DNA from: Paraliobacillus quinghaiensis
GTDB taxonomy: Bacteria; Bacillota; Bacilli; Bacillales; Amphibacillaceae
DNA: 64,000 nucleotides
NCBI RefSeq assembly: GCF_003426025.1
Contig: NZ_QJSH01000004.1
Coordinates: 124,001 to 188,000, forward strand
Reading direction: 5' to 3'
This document shows, in pieces, positions 27,336 to 37,287 of the stretch; positions within the stretch are counted from its first letter, which is position 1; the number at the start of each line of letters is the position of its first letter. A model generated the notes under the pieces. That model was not told where the DNA came from. It worked only from the letters and a program-made list of their open reading frames with translations, and searched no databases. Both the position numbers and the translations under genes were made by a program.

Positions 27336-28601
27336 CTATTCTTTTTTTGATAATTTCATTGCCTGTTTAAAATCTTTTAATGAAGCACCACGGCCATACA
27401 TTAAAACACCACCACGATATACTCTGGCACCAATAAATGCTAAGAAAGCAATTGTTGCAATCATAATCGCAATGCTTAATCCTACTTCCCAAATCGGAAC
27501 ATCTAGCATGCCTACACGTAAGAACATAACCATTGGTGTGAAGAATGGAATAAACGATGTTACTGTCATAACACTTGATTCAGGTACACTAATTCCAAAC
27601 ATAGCTAACATAAAGGCCACCACGATAAGTAAAATAACCGGCATCATCAGTTGATTGACTTCTTCCATTCGACTAACTAGTGAACCAAGCATTGCCGATA
27701 ATGTAGCATAAAGTAGATAACCTAGTAAAAAGAACACAATCGCATAAATAAATGTTGCGACAGAAATTTCTGATAAACCAAAGAATTCAAAGAAACCTCC
27801 GACTAATTCATCTTGTTTTTGTTGAATCATGATAAAACCAACAATTAAAAACAAGCCGATCTGCGTTAATCCTAAGAGTGCAATCCCGATAATTTTTGCA
27901 AACATTTGACTAACAGGGGATGAGCTTGAAATTAAGATTTCCATCACACGTGAAGATTTTTCATTGGCTATATCCATTGCAATCATATTCCCGTATGTTA
28001 AAACAGCAAAATATAATAAGAAAAGCATCACATAGACAAGACCACGTGCACCATTTAACTCTTCTTCCGTTTTCGCTTCCCCACCGGATTCGTTTTCAAT
28101 TGCAACTGTATCAAATTCAATTGGTGCGTAAATCGACTCAAGTACAGATTGATCTATCCCAGCCTGATTAGTTGCCAACGCTACTTTGATTTGTTGTAAA
28201 TGATTTTCTAATTGTGATTGGATCCTTGTATTGGACAACTGACTTGTATGATAACTTGCAACAGGTAAGTTATCCTTGCTTGACTGAATACTTAAGACAC
28301 CAACATATTCACCAGATTTAACCGCTTCTTCTGCGTCTTCCACTGTACCATCAAACAATTCAAGTGAAATATTGTTATCCGTCTGAGCAAAATTTTGTGA
28401 AAGCATGTCATATATTTCATCTGTTTGATCAACCACAGCAACAATATCCTGTTCATCTTCATTATCAAACAATCCAATAATTGATTGGATATTAGCTAAA
28501 CCAAGAATAAATACGAGAAAAATTGCAGTCGTTATAATAAATGATTTTGATTTAAACCGAGTCCAGTATGTGTGTTTCAATACAATCCAAAACTTATTCA
28601 T
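27336..28601 (-). CDS. yhaP: ABC-2 type permease YhaP (NatB-like)
   Basis: A 421-aa membrane protein: TM1 at about 20-40, a large extracytoplasmic domain (about 45-190), then five or six TM helices. This is the NatB/YhaP layout; NatAB exports sodium in B. subtilis. ATG 28601 lies just upstream of, and out of frame with, the end of yhaQ, so the two are coupled; a longer form starting 33 nt earlier would lie inside yhaQ. Sodium export would suit a halotolerant cell, but the substrate is unproven. Confidence 0.85.
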   Translation of the reverse strand: MNKFWIVLKHTYWTRFKSKSFIITTAIFLVFILGLANIQSIIGLFDNEDEQDIVAVVDQTDEIYDMLSQNFAQTDNNISLELFDGTVEDAEEAVKSGEYVGVLSIQSSKDNLPVASYHTSQLSNTRIQSQLENHLQQIKVALATNQAGIDQSVLESIYAPIEFDTVAIENESGGEAKTEEELNGARGLVYVMLFLLYFAVLTYGNMIAMDIANEKSSRVMEILISSSSPVSQMFAKIIGIALLGLTQIGLFLIVGFIMIQQKQDELVGGFFEFFGLSEISVATFIYAIVFFLLGYLLYATLSAMLGSLVSRMEEVNQLMMPVILLIVVAFMLAMFGISVPESSVMTVTSFIPFFTPMVMFLRVGMLDVPIWEVGLSIAIMIATIAFLAFIGARVYRGGVLMYGRGASLKDFKQAMKLSKKE

Positions 28602-29493
28602 AAGCTTCACCAGCTTTCTCAATAAAGATATCATTTAAAGATGGTTCTTCTAGCTCGAATCTGCGAACAAAACCTTTATCTTGAATTGCCGCAAAAACTT
28701 TTTGTGATATTTCCTCATTTTCAATTTGTAATTTACAGCCCTCTGGCGTTTTTTTCTGTGATACAACTCCTGAAATATCTGTAAGAAAATCTAAATCAAA
28801 ATCAGCATGAATAAATAAGTTTTTCTTACCAAACGAACGTTTAATCTCTGTTAACTTCCCATGTACTATTGGTTTACCATGTTGCATAATACAGAGATGT
28901 TCACAGAGGTCTTCTACAACTTCCATCTGATGGGATGAAAAAACAATTGAAGTTCCTGCCTCTTTTAAGTCCTCCACGGCCTTTAACATCATCTCTACAT
29001 TTACTGGATCTAATCCAGAAAAAGGTTCATCTAATATTAATAACTTCGGCTTATGGATAACAGCAGAAATAAATTGAATTTTTTGCTGGTTCCCTTTTGA
29101 TAATTCTTCAACTTTTTTATCAATGTAATCCGGTACTTTAAACCGTTCAAGCCACTCTTCTAATGCAGGAACTATATCTTTTTTATGCATGCCTCTTAAT
29201 CGTCCTAAGTAAATAAGCTGTTCTCTTACCTTTAACTTAGGATACAGGCCTCTTTCTTCTGGTAAATAGCCAATGTCATTACTATTTCCATAATCAATTG
29301 AATTGCCATTCCATGTTACCTTACCTTGTGTTGCATCCATCAAACCAAGAATCATACGAAATGTTGTTGTCTTACCAGCACCATTGGCCCCAAGGAAACC
29401 AAATATTTGTTTTTCAGGTATTTCGAGTGAAAGTTGGTCAACTGCAGTAAAATCCCCAAACTTCTTCGTCACCTGTTCCAATTTCAATGTCAT
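28594..29493 (-). CDS. yhaQ: ABC transporter ATPase YhaQ (NatA-like)
   Basis: A 299-aa ABC ATPase with Walker A GANGAGKTTT, signature LSKGNQQK, Walker B LLILDEPFSGLDP and the H-loop SSHQ; a C-terminal extension of about 80 aa is typical of exporter ATPases. It overlaps yhaP by 8 nt. Order and length match B. subtilis yhaQ-yhaP. The flanking repeat R3 begins about 155 bp upstream. Confidence 0.88.
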   Translation of the reverse strand: MTLKLEQVTKKFGDFTAVDQLSLEIPEKQIFGFLGANGAGKTTTFRMILGLMDATQGKVTWNGNSIDYGNSNDIGYLPEERGLYPKLKVREQLIYLGRLRGMHKKDIVPALEEWLERFKVPDYIDKKVEELSKGNQQKIQFISAVIHKPKLLILDEPFSGLDPVNVEMMLKAVEDLKEAGTSIVFSSHQMEVVEDLCEHLCIMQHGKPIVHGKLTEIKRSFGKKNLFIHADFDLDFLTDISGVVSQKKTPEGCKLQIENEEISQKVFAAIQDKGFVRRFELEEPSLNDIFIEKAGEAYE

Positions 29494-29648
29494 TAATGCT
29501 TACCCCTTTCTAAAAAAACATCCTTTTTAATAGTACGGTTAAACTTGATAGAAGTTTCACATTAAATAAATAATTCTTCTCTTTATTTGTAAAACTGTTT
29601 TTTTGTTGTTTCTCACGAAATCGCCATAAACTACGACGCAAAATAAAT

Positions 29649-30088
29649 ATGATGCGACATAACTATTAGCGTGAGTTACCAGTACTCACCCGCTCCTCAA
29701 ATGAAATTGGCTCCCTTTCCGCAGGCACGACCTCAACTAATTTTTAGAAGAAGATCACTTCTAAAAATGGATTTTCGGTCCGTGCTGTTCCTGCAGGAGT
29801 GTCACCAATTTCATTTGATAAGCTAAATAGTCAAAAAATAATTTATACAGACCATTTACTCTTAGTAAAGCTTATTGGGTGTTAGTGTTTTAATCATCAT
29901 GATTAGGTCTTCTTGTTAGCGAAACAAGTGAAATGTGCGAGACTCCTGTGGGAACAGTACGAGCTGAAGATCCACTCGGAAAGCGGACTTTGCTTATCCG
30001 AGTTAGCTGAAGCCGTGCCCACGGAAAGCAAGTACATTTCACTTGAGGAGCGGTGACTCACATTACTAGACTAGTTACGACGCATCAT
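29649..30088. repeat. Composite palindromic repeat, copy R3 (inverted relative to R2)
   Basis: An element of about 440 bp in the 697-bp yhaQ-yheA gap. Outer ends ATGATGCGACATAACTA (29649) and TAGTTACGACGCATCAT (ends 30088). Module B' 29697-29820 is bounded by TCAAATGAAATTGG/CCAATTTCATTTGA; module A' 29928-30044 by AAGTGAAATGT/ACATTTCACTT. The module order is the mirror image of R2, and the spacer is homologous too. The rest of the gap shows only short AT-rich sequence. Confidence 0.8.
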
Positions 30089-30146
30089 AATATCGACTGT
30101 GAAGTTTGATTATTTGAACGTAACAAGGTTTGCGGATTTGATTTCA

Positions 30147-30182
30147 CAAAAAACTCCCGCTATGATGAATAGCAGGAGTTTT
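30147..30182 (-). terminator. yheA terminator
   Basis: AAAACTCC-GCTAT stem with ATAGC-GGAGTTTT, T-rich on the minus strand. Confidence 0.85.
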
Positions 30183-30190
30183 AGGTATTA

Positions 30191-30541
30191 TTATTGTTCT
30201 TGTGCACCGTATAGTTCTTCTAATGGCTTCGTGATCGTTTTGCTAATGTCATTGATCAAAACATTTAAGTTTTGCTCTTGTTCCATTAGTTTAGAGATCT
30301 GATCATGTTGTTGTACAGTCTCTACAACCTTACGTGCTTTTTCAATTTCTTCTTCTGTAATTTCTTGACCTTGCATTTGCTTTTCTTGTAATTCTATTTG
30401 CGTATTACGAAAGTCTTCAAACATTTTTTTCGCAACTTCATCAGCCATAACTGTTTCATATGCTTGTTTCAAATTTTGAAATTCATCACTGTTTCGAATT
30501 GCTTCTTCTAATTGTTGTGCACTATCTTGAATATTTGCCAT
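30191..30541 (-). CDS. yheA: YlbF/YmcA-family protein YheA
   Basis: A 116-aa all-helical protein of the YlbF/YmcA (Com_YlbF) family, with NSDEFQNLKQAYETVMAD and the FRNTQIELQEKQMQGQEI stretch characteristic of it. YlbF and YmcA form the Y-complex that steers RNase Y; the role of YheA is not established. SD GGAGGAAA precedes ATG 30541. yheB lies 72 bp upstream in the same direction, as in B. subtilis. Confidence 0.85.
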   Translation of the reverse strand: MANIQDSAQQLEEAIRNSDEFQNLKQAYETVMADEVAKKMFEDFRNTQIELQEKQMQGQEITEEEIEKARKVVETVQQHDQISKLMEQEQNLNVLINDISKTITKPLEELYGAQEQ

Positions 30542-30613
30542 CTTGTTAATTTCCTCCTAGATTTCTTACTTAATCATTTTTCTTACTCACTAACTATAAC
30601 AAACCTATATCCA

Positions 30614-31747
30614 TTATCCAACCAATACGACAATAATTCCTTGAATTAAGCCAATTAAACCGCCTAACAGTGCTCCCAAATAGGTGATTAATTTAAATTC
30701 ACGTCGTGAAATATTTAGCACGAGTTGCTCCACTCTTTCTAATGGAAAAGCTTGTACTTCATTTTCAACAATTTGTTCTAAACCTAGCCCACTAATAAGT
30801 TTTCCTATACGTTTGTTTGCCGCTTGCATCAATTGAGTTGATGCACCAGTGACTATTTGTTCTATTAGATGATTAATGGAACCAAACCATACTTTAAATG
30901 GTTGATCAATTATATTATCTACTGGTGCGTATTGATCAATAGTATACCCAATAAGTGTTTCGACCGTATCTTTACCTATTATCACCTCTACTTCCTTAAT
31001 AGGTTTTTCTAGGAGAAATTCCCATTCCTGCTGCAATAGTTTTTCTAGCTCTTGCTTCATATCTTGTGAGTCTACATAATTTGTTAGGATAGGTTGGATT
31101 TTATCAATTATCGTTCTTCCACCCATGACGGAGGCAAACATATTACCAAAGAAACCTTTTTCCGTGAAGTAGGAATCGACTAGTTCTTCCATCTTACTAG
31201 TGGCTCCTTCACTTCCAAGGTAGTTAACCCCTCTTTGTTGCAATACTTCTGCTACCATAGGGAAATAACTTACTAACCTTCTTTGTACATTTTCATCTAT
31301 TATTTCTCCAACTAATTTCGTTGCATTGTCTTTCATCCAATTATCATAATATCCCTTAGCCTTTTCTTGAAGAACTCGTTTTATCTCTACCTCGTCCAAT
31401 ATAAAATCGAATTGTGCAGCTACTGATCGTAGCGTATTATCCGACACAAGTAATTTATTCACTTCTTTTTCTAACCAGATTTCAACTTGTGTTTGAAAAT
31501 CTTGATTTACTAACTTCTTTCTTAATCCTTCTTCTGTTATTAAATGTTCAACAACCATTTTTCCCAATTGTTTCGCAAGTTCATCTTTTCTTTTGGGAAT
31601 TAAGCCTGGAGTAAATGGTAACTTAAACTTACCGATATATCTTGCATGATAGGGTCGAAATAGCATTTTAATTGCTAAAGAATTGGTCACTCCTCCAATT
31701 ACTGCACCAATTGCGACCATCATGAAAATGATTAATACTGTTGACAT
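30614..31747 (-). CDS. yheB: DUF445 membrane protein YheB
   Basis: A 377-aa protein: an N-terminal TM helix followed by GGVTNSLAIKMLFRPY, the DUF445 signature, then a long helical soluble domain, and a C-terminal TM helix (GALLGGLIGLIQGIIVVLVG). ATG 31747 follows GGAAGGTG at 8 nt; an ATG 18 nt earlier overlaps the SD. The length equals that of B. subtilis YheB. Function unknown. Confidence 0.87.
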   Translation of the reverse strand: MSTVLIIFMMVAIGAVIGGVTNSLAIKMLFRPYHARYIGKFKLPFTPGLIPKRKDELAKQLGKMVVEHLITEEGLRKKLVNQDFQTQVEIWLEKEVNKLLVSDNTLRSVAAQFDFILDEVEIKRVLQEKAKGYYDNWMKDNATKLVGEIIDENVQRRLVSYFPMVAEVLQQRGVNYLGSEGATSKMEELVDSYFTEKGFFGNMFASVMGGRTIIDKIQPILTNYVDSQDMKQELEKLLQQEWEFLLEKPIKEVEVIIGKDTVETLIGYTIDQYAPVDNIIDQPFKVWFGSINHLIEQIVTGASTQLMQAANKRIGKLISGLGLEQIVENEVQAFPLERVEQLVLNISRREFKLITYLGALLGGLIGLIQGIIVVLVG

Positions 31748-31896
31748 TTCAAAACACCTTCCCATGTTGCCTATAATAATTTTTGTTGAAGTCTATTATA
31801 TAGATCTTTTTTAACAATAGAAAGTATGTTATATGTGCGAATTCTTAGTGATTTGTTATAATGAAATAAATGAAAATTAAAGAGAGAGGCTATTTT

Positions 31897-32802
31897 ATGT
31901 TGGACAAACTAAAAAAAATTTTCCCAACGTTAATCGAGGGACAGATTAACCAATCAAATTTGAGTAAGCATTACGCTTGGTATTTGACTCCTGACAGTCT
32001 ACTAATCGGGATAGACAAAGAACAAATAGGACCTAAAGAAAAAGAAATTTTAGACGTTTTTTTACAACCATATGAAGCAACACAAACACCACTGACCAAA
32101 AACGAAGAAAAATGGAATCAGTTAATATTCAATCAAAAGCTACCAATCTGGAAAGATAAACCTAAAGTGTACCGATTTGTCTATTTTTCTTTATCTGATG
32201 ATCTCATTGAAGCGGATGCATTCAAAGAAGCCATTCATGGCATCTTTCCTACTCACACACCTATTCTATGGGAGAATAATCGAGAAGGCATCATAATTGA
32301 AGAAACAAAACCTCCACTAGATGAAGAGATAGATTATAACAACATGATTGATGTATTCATGAGTGATTTTTATTTAGATCTCCATCTATTTGTTGGGCCG
32401 TTTTTCAGAAATTTAGAGAAGGCTCCAACGTACTATCAATGGGTTAAAAAATGTTCCCATTTCTTGCGTAAGTTTAACAAAGGTCCTGTGATAAATTATG
32501 TATCCGGAGCTCCCTATCTATTAATTGAAGCATCTTCAGAAGCTGACTACAGTATATTAATTGATGCGATACTACAAGAGACGAATGATGATGAAGAATT
32601 GTTAAAAACAATTCAAGTTTTTTTAGAATCTAATTCCAATACAAGCTTGGCTGCAAAGAAAATGTACATGCATCGTAATAGCTTACAGTACCGTATTGAT
32701 AAGTTTATTGAAAGGACAGGAATAGACGTAAAACAGTTTGATGGAGCGCTTTCCGTATATCTAACTTTACTACTAAAACACAAAATGAAACACGGTATGT
32801 AA
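31897..32802 (+). CDS. yxkF: PucR/CdaR-type helix-turn-helix regulator (YxkF-like)
   Basis: A 301-aa regulator. The C-terminal 60 residues (LLKTIQVFLESNSNTSLAAKKMYMHRNSLQYRIDKF) form a PucR-type HTH; the N-terminal region has no recognised sensor. B. subtilis yxkF sits directly upstream of msmX, and here too an msmX homolog follows by 116 bp, which supports the name. Other family members control sugar or purine genes; whether it regulates msmX is unknown. ATG 31897 follows AGAGAGG. Confidence 0.72.
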   Translation: MLDKLKKIFPTLIEGQINQSNLSKHYAWYLTPDSLLIGIDKEQIGPKEKEILDVFLQPYEATQTPLTKNEEKWNQLIFNQKLPIWKDKPKVYRFVYFSLSDDLIEADAFKEAIHGIFPTHTPILWENNREGIIIEETKPPLDEEIDYNNMIDVFMSDFYLDLHLFVGPFFRNLEKAPTYYQWVKKCSHFLRKFNKGPVINYVSGAPYLLIEASSEADYSILIDAILQETNDDEELLKTIQVFLESNSNTSLAAKKMYMHRNSLQYRIDKFIERTGIDVKQFDGALSVYLTLLLKHKMKHGM

Positions 32803-32841
32803 GCGTGCACAAATACGGACAAGTTTTTTTGTGCACGTTTG
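32803..32841 (+). terminator. Possible terminator between yxkF and msmX
   Basis: CGTGCACAAA pairs with TTTGTGCACG; the T run lies mostly inside the stem, so efficiency is uncertain. Confidence 0.5.
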
Positions 32842-32871
32842 CCATTTACCACTCTCTTAACTTAAAGTAAA

Positions 32872-32899
32872 CTATAAAATATAGATTAAAACGTTTTCA
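32872..32899 (+). promoter_or_regulatory. Catabolite-responsive (cre-like) site at the msmX promoter
   Basis: TTAAAACGTTTTCA (32886-32899) differs at one base from the palindromic cre TGAAAACGTTTTCA. It lies 20 bp before the msmX start and just after a TATAAA-like -10 (32872), a position suited to CcpA control. Confidence 0.55.
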
Positions 32900-32918
32900 A
32901 AAACTAGGAGGGTTTCAC

Positions 32919-34025
32919 ATGGCAGAGTTAACATTTAAAAATATTGATAAAGTATATGAAAAAGGTGCATTAAAAGCGGTTGATGATTTCAACCTTGAAG
33001 TATTAGATAAAGAGTTTATCGTTTTTGTCGGACCATCTGGTTGTGGTAAATCAACTACACTACGTATGATCGCTGGATTAGAAGAAATTTCAAGCGGAGA
33101 ACTCTACATTGACGATAAACTAATAAATGAAGTAGCACCTAAAGATCGTGATATCGCGATGGTGTTCCAAAACTATGCACTATATCCACACATGAACGTA
33201 TATGATAACATGGCATTCGGTTTGAAACTTCGTAAATTTAAAAAAGACGAAATCGATCGTCGTGTACAAAATGCTGCAAAAATTCTTGGACTTGAAGCAT
33301 ACTTAGATCGTAAACCTAAAGCACTATCTGGTGGTCAACGTCAACGTGTGGCACTTGGACGTGCGATTGTACGTGACGCAAAAGTATTCTTGATGGATGA
33401 GCCGTTATCAAACTTGGACGCTAAATTACGTGTGCAAATGCGTGCTGAAATCCAAAAATTACACCACCGCCTACAAACAACGACTATTTATGTTACACAT
33501 GACCAAACAGAAGCAATGACAATGGCAACTCGCCTAGTTGTTTTAAAAGACGGTATTATTCAGCAAGTTGGTGCACCTAAAGAAGTATATGATAAACCTG
33601 ATAACATTTTTGTTGGTGGATTTATCGGATCCCCTTCTATGAACTTCTTTAATGGAATATTAGAAGAAGGACAATTTGCAGTTGAAAATCATGATGTAAA
33701 ACTTGAGGTACCTGAAGGTAAAATGAAGATTCTTCGTGACCAAGGTTATGTAGGTAAAGAAATTGTCTTAGGTGTACGTCCAGAAGATATGCATGACGAA
33801 CCTGTTTTCATAGATGCAAACCAGGGTTCTACCATTACAGCAACTATTGATGTAGCTGAATTAATGGGCTCTGAATCATACCTTTATTCAAAATTTGCTG
33901 GCCAAGATTTTGTTGCACGTGTAGATTCTAGAACTGATATCTCTGGTGGTCAAAAAATTGATTTAGCATTAGATATGCATAAATCACACTTCTTTGATCG
34001 TGAAACTGAATTACGCATTAAATAA
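32919..34025 (+). CDS. msmX: Multi-sugar ABC transporter ATPase (MsmX/UgpC type)
   Basis: A 368-aa ATPase of the MalK/UgpC group: Walker A GPSGCGKST, signature LSGGQRQRVALGRAI, Walker B VFLMDEPLSNLDAKLR, and a C-terminal TOBE regulatory domain (about 240-368). It is monocistronic with no permease or binding protein nearby, as expected for MsmX, the shared energiser of several sugar importers in Bacillus. SD AGGAGGG precedes ATG 32919. A cre-like site suggests carbon-catabolite control. Confidence 0.88.
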   Translation: MAELTFKNIDKVYEKGALKAVDDFNLEVLDKEFIVFVGPSGCGKSTTLRMIAGLEEISSGELYIDDKLINEVAPKDRDIAMVFQNYALYPHMNVYDNMAFGLKLRKFKKDEIDRRVQNAAKILGLEAYLDRKPKALSGGQRQRVALGRAIVRDAKVFLMDEPLSNLDAKLRVQMRAEIQKLHHRLQTTTIYVTHDQTEAMTMATRLVVLKDGIIQQVGAPKEVYDKPDNIFVGGFIGSPSMNFFNGILEEGQFAVENHDVKLEVPEGKMKILRDQGYVGKEIVLGVRPEDMHDEPVFIDANQGSTITATIDVAELMGSESYLYSKFAGQDFVARVDSRTDISGGQKIDLALDMHKSHFFDRETELRIK

Positions 34026-34039
34026 TAATTTTTCTACTA

Positions 34040-34077
34040 AAAGAAGCGGTTTGGTTATACCAAACTGCTTCTTTTTT
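34040..34077. terminator. Bidirectional terminator after msmX
   Basis: AAGAAGCGGTTTGGT-tat-ACCAAACTGCTTCTT with T6 on the plus strand; it reaches the stop codon of the convergent gene. Confidence 0.88.
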
Positions 34078-34330
34078 AATGATAAAAAATTTCCTGAATT
34101 GAAACATGATCTGTTTGACCGCAAATTTGACATTGATATACATGGACACACGTGTGATTTGTCTTTGATTGTGTGTCTCCATCAAAAAGCTTCATTCCTT
34201 CGTCATCTAAATATGGTGCATAGTCACCTAGTTGTTCAATCAGGCGGCCCTGTTCTTCCATGTTAACCTGGCAATTCGCACACATTTTTGTTGTGTTTTC
34301 TAATCCATTACAGACTGGACAAATATACAT
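34076..34330 (-). CDS. Small zinc-ribbon protein
   Basis: An 84-aa protein with two CxxC knuckles near the N-terminus (CPVC, CANC) and a third C-terminal pair (CQIC), so one or two structural zinc sites are likely. The middle part is acidic (LIEQLGDYAPYLDDEGMKLFDGD). Function unknown; family not recognised. The start is uncertain: ATG 34330 or GTG 34339, neither with a strong SD. It lies between the msmX terminator and a sasp gene. Confidence 0.65.
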   Translation of the reverse strand: MYICPVCNGLENTTKMCANCQVNMEEQGRLIEQLGDYAPYLDDEGMKLFDGDTQSKTNHTCVHVYQCQICGQTDHVSIQEIFYH

Positions 34331-34352
34331 AAGCTTCACTACTTTCTATTTA

Positions 34353-34382
34353 AAAGAGACACTGAAAAACAGTGCCTCTTTA
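34353..34382 (-). terminator. Terminator after the SASP gene
   Basis: AAAGAGaCACTG-aaaaa-CAGTGcCTCTTT stem with T-rich minus-strand flank. Confidence 0.75.
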
Positions 34383-34401
34383 TATGCCATATACTATTCA
34401 A

Positions 34402-34602
34402 TTATTGTTGTGGACCAAATTGTTGTTCTGCTTGTTGAACTAAACGTTTTGTGATTTCGCCACCTACTGAACCGTTAGCACGAGCAGTTTCATTTGCTCC
34501 TAATGTCACGCCAAATTCTTGTGCGATCTCATATTTCATTTGGTCTAATGCTTGTTCGATTCCAGGTACTAAAAGTTGATTTGATTGATTTCGTTGTGCC
34601 AT
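34402..34602 (-). CDS. Alpha/beta-type small acid-soluble spore protein
   Basis: A 66-aa SASP. The GPR protease site region [12 protein letters not shown] and the second conserved block [17 protein letters not shown] are clear. These proteins coat and protect spore DNA and are degraded on germination, so the host forms endospores. SD GGAGGTG precedes ATG 34602. A CACACTA near the upstream end could be a sigma-G -10, but no matching -35 was found at correct spacing. Confidence 0.93.
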   Translation of the reverse strand: MAQRNQSNQLLVPGIEQALDQMKYEIAQEFGVTLGANETARANGSVGGEITKRLVQQAEQQFGPQQ

Positions 34603-34696
34603 CTTCTAATCACCTCCTACAATAAATAGTGTGAACAGAAGATGCTAAGTTATTATAAAAATACTTGGTAGTCTTTCCATAATTCTCTGTAGAAAA

Positions 34697-36073
34697 TTAG
34701 ACCATATCTTTTGGATCAATAAACTGATCAAATTCTTCAGCCGATAAAAAACCTAATTGAACTGCTGCTTCTTTTAACTTCAATTCTTGCTGATAAGCTA
34801 ACTTTGCTATTTTTGCTGCCTTTTCATAACCAATGTGTGGGTTTAACGCTGTTACAAGCATGAGCGAATCGTTTAAGTATTGAGTCATCTTTTTTTCGAT
34901 TGGTTCTAAACCTTGCATACAATGCTTATCGAATGAGAGCATGCTATCTGTTAATAATTGTACAGATTGTAAAAAATTAAACGCAATTACAGGCTTAAAT
35001 ACATTCAGTTGAAAGTTCCCTTGACTCGCCGAAAATCCAATTGTTGCATCATTTCCCATAACTTGTGCAGCTACCATTGTAACAGCCTCTGCTTGTGTCG
35101 GATTAACTTTTCCTGGCATAATCGAGCTTCCTGGTTCATTAGCCGGAATCTCTACTTCACCTAAACCTGCTCTTGGGCCACTTGCTAACCAACGCACATC
35201 ATTCGCAATTTTCATTAAATCTGCTGCTAGTGCCTTTAATGCACCATGTGTATGAACAAATTGATCATGACTAGTTAATGCATGGAATTTATTTTGAGCT
35301 GAAACAAATTCATTGTTTGTATAGGATGTAATAGCTTGACATACCTTCTGTGAAAAATCTGGATGTGCATTTAACCCTGTTCCTACAGCAGTGCCACCAA
35401 TTGCAAGTTCTCTGAAATAAACCATACTTTCTTCAATCATCTTTTCAGCCTTAACCAGCATATGATGCCAACCACTAACTTCTTGGCCAAAAGTTAAAGG
35501 CGTTGCATCCTGCAAATGCGTTCGACCAATCTTAATTACAGCTTGGTAATCAGTCATCTTTTTTGCTAGTGTATTTTTTAATTTTCTTACACTAGGCAAT
35601 AGATGATTCTCCAATTGTAAGGTAGCGGACAAATGCATCGCAGTTGGATATGTATCATTTGAGCTTTGTGATTTATTTACATCATCATTTGGGTGTAGTC
35701 TAGCCGTGCTGTTTTGTTGCTGAAGCCATTTATTACCCACATTTGCAATCACTTCATTTACATTCATATTTGTTTGTGTGCCACTACCTGTTTGCCAAAC
35801 AACTAAAGGAAAATGTTCCGCTAAGTTACCGGTTAATATCTCTTCAGCCGCATAGACAATCGCATCCATCTTTTCTTTTTCCAAAAGATCTAATTCGTTA
35901 TTTGCTATTGCTGCACTGCGCTTTAATATAGCAAAAGCTGCTATAATTTCTTTCGGCATTTTTTCAATACCTATAGCAAAGTTTTTTATACTTCGCTGTG
36001 TTTGTGCTCCCCAATACTTCGATTCTGGAACATGGACCTCACCTAATGTATCCTTTTCAATACGAAAACACAC
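34697..36073 (-). CDS. fumC: Class II fumarate hydratase
   Basis: TCA-cycle fumarase (fumarate to L-malate), 458 aa. Conserved blocks: [30 protein letters not shown], and the lyase signature [11 protein letters not shown]; the substrate-site histidine lies in [15 protein letters not shown] 36073 with GAGAGGGG 8 nt upstream gives [14 protein letters not shown] as N-terminus, matching the family; the ATG 36 nt upstream would include the SD. Monocistronic. Confidence 0.92.
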   Translation of the reverse strand: MCFRIEKDTLGEVHVPESKYWGAQTQRSIKNFAIGIEKMPKEIIAAFAILKRSAAIANNELDLLEKEKMDAIVYAAEEILTGNLAEHFPLVVWQTGSGTQTNMNVNEVIANVGNKWLQQQNSTARLHPNDDVNKSQSSNDTYPTAMHLSATLQLENHLLPSVRKLKNTLAKKMTDYQAVIKIGRTHLQDATPLTFGQEVSGWHHMLVKAEKMIEESMVYFRELAIGGTAVGTGLNAHPDFSQKVCQAITSYTNNEFVSAQNKFHALTSHDQFVHTHGALKALAADLMKIANDVRWLASGPRAGLGEVEIPANEPGSSIMPGKVNPTQAEAVTMVAAQVMGNDATIGFSASQGNFQLNVFKPVIAFNFLQSVQLLTDSMLSFDKHCMQGLEPIEKKMTQYLNDSLMLVTALNPHIGYEKAAKIAKLAYQQELKLKEAAVQLGFLSAEEFDQFIDPKDMV

Positions 36074-36186
36074 GAAAAAAACCCCTCTCAGTAAACTCTC
36101 TACATTCATTCTATCGTTTTTTATTAAATATAACTACTCAACTTTTAACACAGTTTTGCTAATTTACATATTCAAATTAAATTTAG

Positions 36187-36220
36187 AAAAAATCCTTTCT
36201 CATTCAAGAGAAAGGATTTT
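36187..36220 (-). terminator. Terminator of the VanY-type carboxypeptidase gene
   Basis: AATCCTTTCTC with GAGAAAGGATT, then T6 on the minus strand. Confidence 0.88.
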
Positions 36221-36222
36221 CA

Positions 36223-37152
36223 TTAATAACCATAGCCAAAATATTCTTCTAACGTGATATCTTTATTATATATTTCAGTAGCTATTTCCTCACCGATGTA
36301 ACGTATGTGCCATGGTTCATAATTATATCCTGTAATATTACTTTTCCCTTCAGGATAACGGATAATAAAACCAAAATCATGTGCATTCTCTGCTAACCAG
36401 GCACCTTCACTTGTTTGCCTAAATGATTCTTCTAATAAAGTTGCTGCAGTTTCATTAGCAGATCCAACGTCCATTGCTAAACCTGTTTGGTGTTCACTTG
36501 TACCTGGCTTAGCTGAGTATTTGTCTGCATGTTCTTGGCCTTTGTTTTCTACATTGTAATTATAGATTATCTTTTGCCTGTTATAAGAACGAAAACCTGA
36601 CACAGCAATTAAATCAATCCCCTGCGCTTTCGCTTCAGCAAATAATGCTTCTAGTGCAGTGGCAGCTACTTGTCGCATTTGTCTTTTTGGATCATCTTTA
36701 GCAGCATAATGCGCAACATCTGGAACAACTAAGTTATCAGGAGTATATCCTGTTGGAAGCTTTCTTTGTTTATTCACATAAACTTTGGTACTCCCTGGAT
36801 TATCGACAATATGCAATCCAGTTCCTTCTTCTACTGCAGCAATATGCTTATCTTGTTTTGTTTGTTCTTCATCTTTTTGTTCATTATTTTCTTGTTCTTC
36901 GTTTTTGTGTTCTTCCCCTGTACCTTTTGAGCCTTCGTTATTCTTTTCCTCTTCTTGCCCTTGATCAGAATTATCATTATTTTTATTATTACTTGAATCT
37001 GATTCCTCTAGATCTATATCATCTTCTTTTGACCTATCATCCAGTTCTTTTTGTTGATGTTGATCACTGTCTTGAGATAAGTTGTCTGGTTGACAGGCAG
37101 TTAGCAATAAGCTACTAACAAGGACAAAAAGAAGAAAAATTGTTTTTTTCAT
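36223..37152 (-). CDS. VanY-family D-Ala-D-Ala carboxypeptidase lipoprotein
   Basis: A 309-aa M15B peptidase trimming peptidoglycan stem peptides. Lipobox LTAC (C about 20), then a roughly 85-residue low-complexity linker rich in Asp, Glu, Asn, Gln and Lys, then the VanY domain (about 120-305) with SGFRSYNRQ, SEHQTGLAMDVG (zinc His and Asp) and EPWHIRYIG (catalytic Glu and zinc His). Resembles B. subtilis YodJ. The linker probably spans the wall; its length may vary between strains. Confidence 0.85.
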   Translation of the reverse strand: MKKTIFLLFVLVSSLLLTACQPDNLSQDSDQHQQKELDDRSKEDDIDLEESDSSNNKNNDNSDQGQEEEKNNEGSKGTGEEHKNEEQENNEQKDEEQTKQDKHIAAVEEGTGLHIVDNPGSTKVYVNKQRKLPTGYTPDNLVVPDVAHYAAKDDPKRQMRQVAATALEALFAEAKAQGIDLIAVSGFRSYNRQKIIYNYNVENKGQEHADKYSAKPGTSEHQTGLAMDVGSANETAATLLEESFRQTSEGAWLAENAHDFGFIIRYPEGKSNITGYNYEPWHIRYIGEEIATEIYNKDITLEEYFGYGY

Positions 37153-37287
37153 ATCAAAAATCCTTTCATAAGTACTATCTACTTCTCTTCACTATAACAT
37201 ATCTAGATAACCCTATGAGAATGAAATTATTAGAAAAATTATTGTTAAATTGAAACTTCCTTCAGCGGGAGCTGATAATACAAGAAT

